Shown one piece after another: positions 61,888-64,000 of a DNA stretch of 64,000 bases. Source of the stretch: Flavobacteriales bacterium (GTDB lineage: Bacteria; Bacteroidota; Bacteroidia; Flavobacteriales_D; UBA2798); the NCBI GenBank assembly GCA_019694795.1, contig JAIBBF010000008.1, positions 1-64,000 of the forward strand, written 5' to 3'. The translations under genes and the position numbers were made by a program. Position 1 is the first letter of the stretch; each line of letters begins with the position of its first letter. Below the pieces are notes generated by a model that was not told where the DNA came from, ran no database searches, and saw only the letters and a program-made list of their open reading frames with translations.

Positions 61888-62319
61888 ATGAAAACTATCA
61901 CTGCCATCGTTTTCTTTCTGACACTTGCCACTGTAAGTTTCGCTCAGAACAATGCCGGATCTACCACTTATAGAGTAGTAGCAACGCAAAATGGAAATAC
62001 TGCTATAACAAGTGTATCCAATACCATTGAAGTAAGTTCTCCTTCTTCCGTTTTTATTCCTAACGCATTTACTCCCGATGGTGATGGTATTAACGATACC
62101 TGGATGCCGGTGTTGACCAATGTAGATGAAGTTCGCTTGAGTGTTTTCAATCGTTGGGGTGAAGAGATTTTTACAGGATCAGAAGGACACCAATCCTGGG
62201 ATGGCACCTTTAATGGTGAATCAGTTCCACAAGGTGTTTATGTCTATCAAATCCGTGCCTGGTCAAAAGATCATTCCAAATGGTACGATTACAGCGGATC
62301 TGTAACGCTTGTTAAATAA
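61888..62319 (+). CDS. Mini T9SS type B protein: signal peptide, end of a fibronectin-like module and CHU_C domain
   Basis: The 143-aa product starts with a good signal peptide (MKTITAIVFFLTLATVSFAQ). Residues about 26-50 (TTYRVVATQNGNTAITSVSN) read like the last two strands of a fibronectin III module, and residues about 54-143 form a full CHU_C sorting domain (FIPNAFTPDGDGINDTW, VFNRWGEEIF, WDGTFNGESVPQGVYVYQI). A sorting domain with no cargo is odd. The fibronectin end would complete the unfinished module at the C-terminus of the giant PKD protein upstream, so the two may derive from one gene. It could still be secreted alone as a small surface protein. Confidence 0.8.
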   Translation: MKTITAIVFFLTLATVSFAQNNAGSTTYRVVATQNGNTAITSVSNTIEVSSPSSVFIPNAFTPDGDGINDTWMPVLTNVDEVRLSVFNRWGEEIFTGSEGHQSWDGTFNGESVPQGVYVYQIRAWSKDHSKWYDYSGSVTLVK

Positions 62320-62344
62320 TCAGCAAAAACCAAAAAATCATACT

Positions 62345-62974
62345 ATGAAATCGTTAGTTCTTCTTTTTATGAGTCTGTCGGCCGGAGCATTCGCTCAGCA
62401 GATCGTTCAAGTGCAAACTGAAAATGTAATGGAGGAAGTCATTCCTGATGCATCGAAAGTGAAATTCGTTAACGGGGTTAACTATCATGTCTATTCCTTT
62501 AATGAAAAATCAGCCCACTGTACGTATGTCCTCCAGCGGAAAGTGAAAGATGGTCAATGGGAAATGATTGGTACCAAGGACGGACTCCAATCGCCGAATG
62601 GGTTGATGCTGACCTATTGTTTTAAAGATTCGGTTGTAAGTCCTGACGATGTTCAATACCGAATGATGAAGGCCTATCAAAAATCGCATTTGGTGGTGGA
62701 TAACAGCATGCAGGTAAATTCTGATGTAAAGCAGGTTCAGGATAAAGTGATTTGTCACGTAGTGGGGAAAAAAATAATTGTTTGTTTCAACGAAGAAGTT
62801 GCTTCTGCAAAAATTTCATTGTTTCGCTTAAACGGCGATCTGGAAACTGAGAAAGAATACAGCAAGGTTCCGGGATTGGAATTGGAAGTCAACCCCCAGG
62901 TTTCCGGCGATTTTTATGTGCTGGTGGAGTTCAACGGATTAACGGTTTGTCCGGGTATCATATCGATCAGTTAA
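62345..62974 (+). CDS. Secreted protein of unknown function, 209 aa
   Basis: From ATG 62345 the product has a signal peptide (MKSLVLLFMSLSAGAFAQ) and a roughly 190-residue mature part. It resembles two beta-rich modules: the first (about 40-125) contains AHCTYVLQRKVKDGQWEMIG, like fibronectin-type modules of the neighbouring PKD protein, and the second (about 135-209; KIIVCFNEEVASAKISLFRLNG ... GDFYVLVEFNG) resembles a T9SS type A-like sorting domain in layout (strand, turn, LxxxGxYxVxV), though the match is weak. It is 25 nt after the CHU_C gene and likely in the same transcript. I do not recognise a named family. Confidence 0.6.
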   Translation: MKSLVLLFMSLSAGAFAQQIVQVQTENVMEEVIPDASKVKFVNGVNYHVYSFNEKSAHCTYVLQRKVKDGQWEMIGTKDGLQSPNGLMLTYCFKDSVVSPDDVQYRMMKAYQKSHLVVDNSMQVNSDVKQVQDKVICHVVGKKIIVCFNEEVASAKISLFRLNGDLETEKEYSKVPGLELEVNPQVSGDFYVLVEFNGLTVCPGIISIS

Positions 62975-63049
62975 GTCATGGCCGTTGCTCCTTTATTTAT
63001 GGTTTCAGATGAATTCCCTGATTTCAGGAAAGATTCTGATATTTGCAGC

Positions 63050-64000
63050 ATGAAAACAAAAACGCTCCGCAAAAACAAGGTGAATGTGATCACGCTGGGT
63101 TGCTCTAAAAATATTTTCGATTCGGAAGTGTTGATGGGTCAACTCAAAGCCAATCAATTTGAAGTTGAGCACGAAAGCACAAGTGATGATTCCTCGATTG
63201 TGATTATCAATACCTGCGGATTTATTGAAAATGCCAAACAGGAAAGTATCGATACCATATTGCAATTTGCGGAGGCGAAGAAAAAGGGACTGGTAGAAAA
63301 AGTGTATGTGACCGGATGTTTAAGTGAACGCTACAAACCCGATCTCGAGCGCGAAATTCCCGAAGTGGATGCCTTTTTTGGAACACGCGATTTACCGCGT
63401 TTATTAAAAACCCTCAAGGCCGATTATAAAAAAGAATTAGTGGGCGAACGTTTGTTAACCACTCCGGCGCATTATGCCTACTTTAAAATTGCAGAAGGAT
63501 GTGATCGTCCCTGTTCTTTCTGCGCCATTCCACTCATGCGTGGAAAACATGTTTCTGTCCCCATTGAAACATTGGTGGATAATGCTAAATCGCTTGCTAA
63601 AAACGGAACCAGGGAATTGCTGGTCATTGCACAGGATTCTACGTATTACGGACTCGATTTGTACAAAGAGAGAAAACTGGCGACTTTATTATCCAAATTA
63701 AGTGAAGTAGAAGGAATCGATTGGATTAAGCTGCATTATGCTTTTCCAAGTGGATTTCCGGAAGATGTGCTGGATGTAATCCGCAACAATCCGAAAGTCT
63801 GCAATTACCTCGATATGCCCTTGCAGCACATCAGCGATTCCGTTTTAAAAAGCATGAAGCGCGGAACCACCAAGCAAAAAACAATTGATCTCGTCAATAC
63901 CATTCGCGATAAAGTTCCGGGCATTGCCATTCGCACTACACTCATATCGGGTTACCCGGGTGAAACGCAAAAGGATCATGAAGAAATGTTGCGTTGGGTA
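63050..64000 (+). CDS. rimO: Ribosomal protein uS12 methylthiotransferase RimO (cut by window end)
   Basis: The first 317 residues are present. The enzyme is a radical-SAM methylthiotransferase that modifies an aspartate of ribosomal protein S12. Visible features are the N-terminal domain cysteines Cys18 (LGCSKN), Cys56 (NTCGF) and Cys90 (TGCLSE), the radical-SAM cluster CDRPCSFC (151, 155, 158), and PLQHISDSVLKSMKRG and SGYPGET. SKN after the first Cys and FAIPLMRG-like CAIPLMRG favour RimO over MiaB. The C-terminal TRAM domain lies outside the window. ATG 63050 gives the usual start; an in-frame ATG at 62978 would add 24 residues and precedes a GATATTTG box. Confidence 0.93.
   Translation, partial: MKTKTLRKNKVNVITLGCSKNIFDSEVLMGQLKANQFEVEHESTSDDSSIVIINTCGFIENAKQESIDTILQFAEAKKKGLVEKVYVTGCLSERYKPDLEREIPEVDAFFGTRDLPRLLKTLKADYKKELVGERLLTTPAHYAYFKIAEGCDRPCSFCAIPLMRGKHVSVPIETLVDNAKSLAKNGTRELLVIAQDSTYYGLDLYKERKLATLLSKLSEVEGIDWIKLHYAFPSGFPEDVLDVIRNNPKVCNYLDMPLQHISDSVLKSMKRGTTKQKTIDLVNTIRDKVPGIAIRTTLISGYPGETQKDHEEMLRWV

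Overview
The window is a chromosomal segment of a Bacteroidota bacterium, probably of the Flavobacteriia or a nearby class. The evidence is type IX secretion (T9SS) sorting domains of both type A and type B (CHU_C), a PorP/SprF protein, several TPR/PD40/OmpA envelope proteins, PKD-rich giant secreted proteins, a bacillithiol gene (bshB1), NDH-2, DUF4920 and GDYXXLXY families, and recurrent TAnnTTTG promoter boxes. I see no transposase, phage gene, integrase, CRISPR array or rRNA. There is one tRNA, Leu-CAG.

Layout. 1-4961: small secreted or hypothetical proteins and a CotH-kinase T9SS cargo protein. 5022-10915 (minus strand): four tightly coupled genes that look like a complete exopolysaccharide synthesis and export machine: a TolC-like channel fused to a GH18-like TIM barrel, an HlyD/Alg44-like membrane-fusion protein, a zinc-ribbon protein with a degenerate GGDEF domain that keeps an RxxD I-site, and a processive-type family 2 glycosyltransferase. 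This is the best candidate here for an undescribed system. 11024-16319: a GT-C mannosyltransferase-like protein, an acylphosphatase/STAS-like/histidine kinase trio, an HTH-KdsC fusion next to a DAHP synthase, and a PmtA-like methyltransferase. 16545-22446: a PD40 protein, rhomboid, GmhB, class IV aminotransferase and NDH-2 run, then two overlapping lipoprotein genes. 22517-28023: L19, an OmpA/PD40 protein, DUF2330, an RnfD-like protein and a second KdsC. 29469-32193: a compact bioB-bioF-bioD operon.

32351-37539: a 1254-aa type B T9SS substrate with nine tandem 88-residue repeats, followed by its likely dedicated PorP/SprF partner, which here carries a coiled coil and a C-terminal SPOR domain. 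37586-49738: housekeeping genes (Nudix, TerC, tRNA-Leu, phosphoglycerate mutase, leucyl aminopeptidase, ElbB, CtlX, VanX-like, glutathione peroxidase, BshB1, a GDYXXLXY/DUF2157 pair, UvrB). 49859-55753: two soluble multi-PAS HisKA_3 kinases flanking one NarL-type regulator. 55854-62974: an 1837-aa protein with about 15 PKD domains that lacks a sorting domain, then a 520-nt non-coding gap, then a tiny gene that is little more than a signal peptide, the end of a fibronectin-like domain and a CHU_C domain; the two look like halves of one protein. 63050-64000: rimO, cut by the window end.

Many TAnnTTTG -7 boxes end only 5-18 nt before the start codon, suggesting very short or absent 5' leaders. 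All functional calls come from reading the translated sequence; no database search was run.
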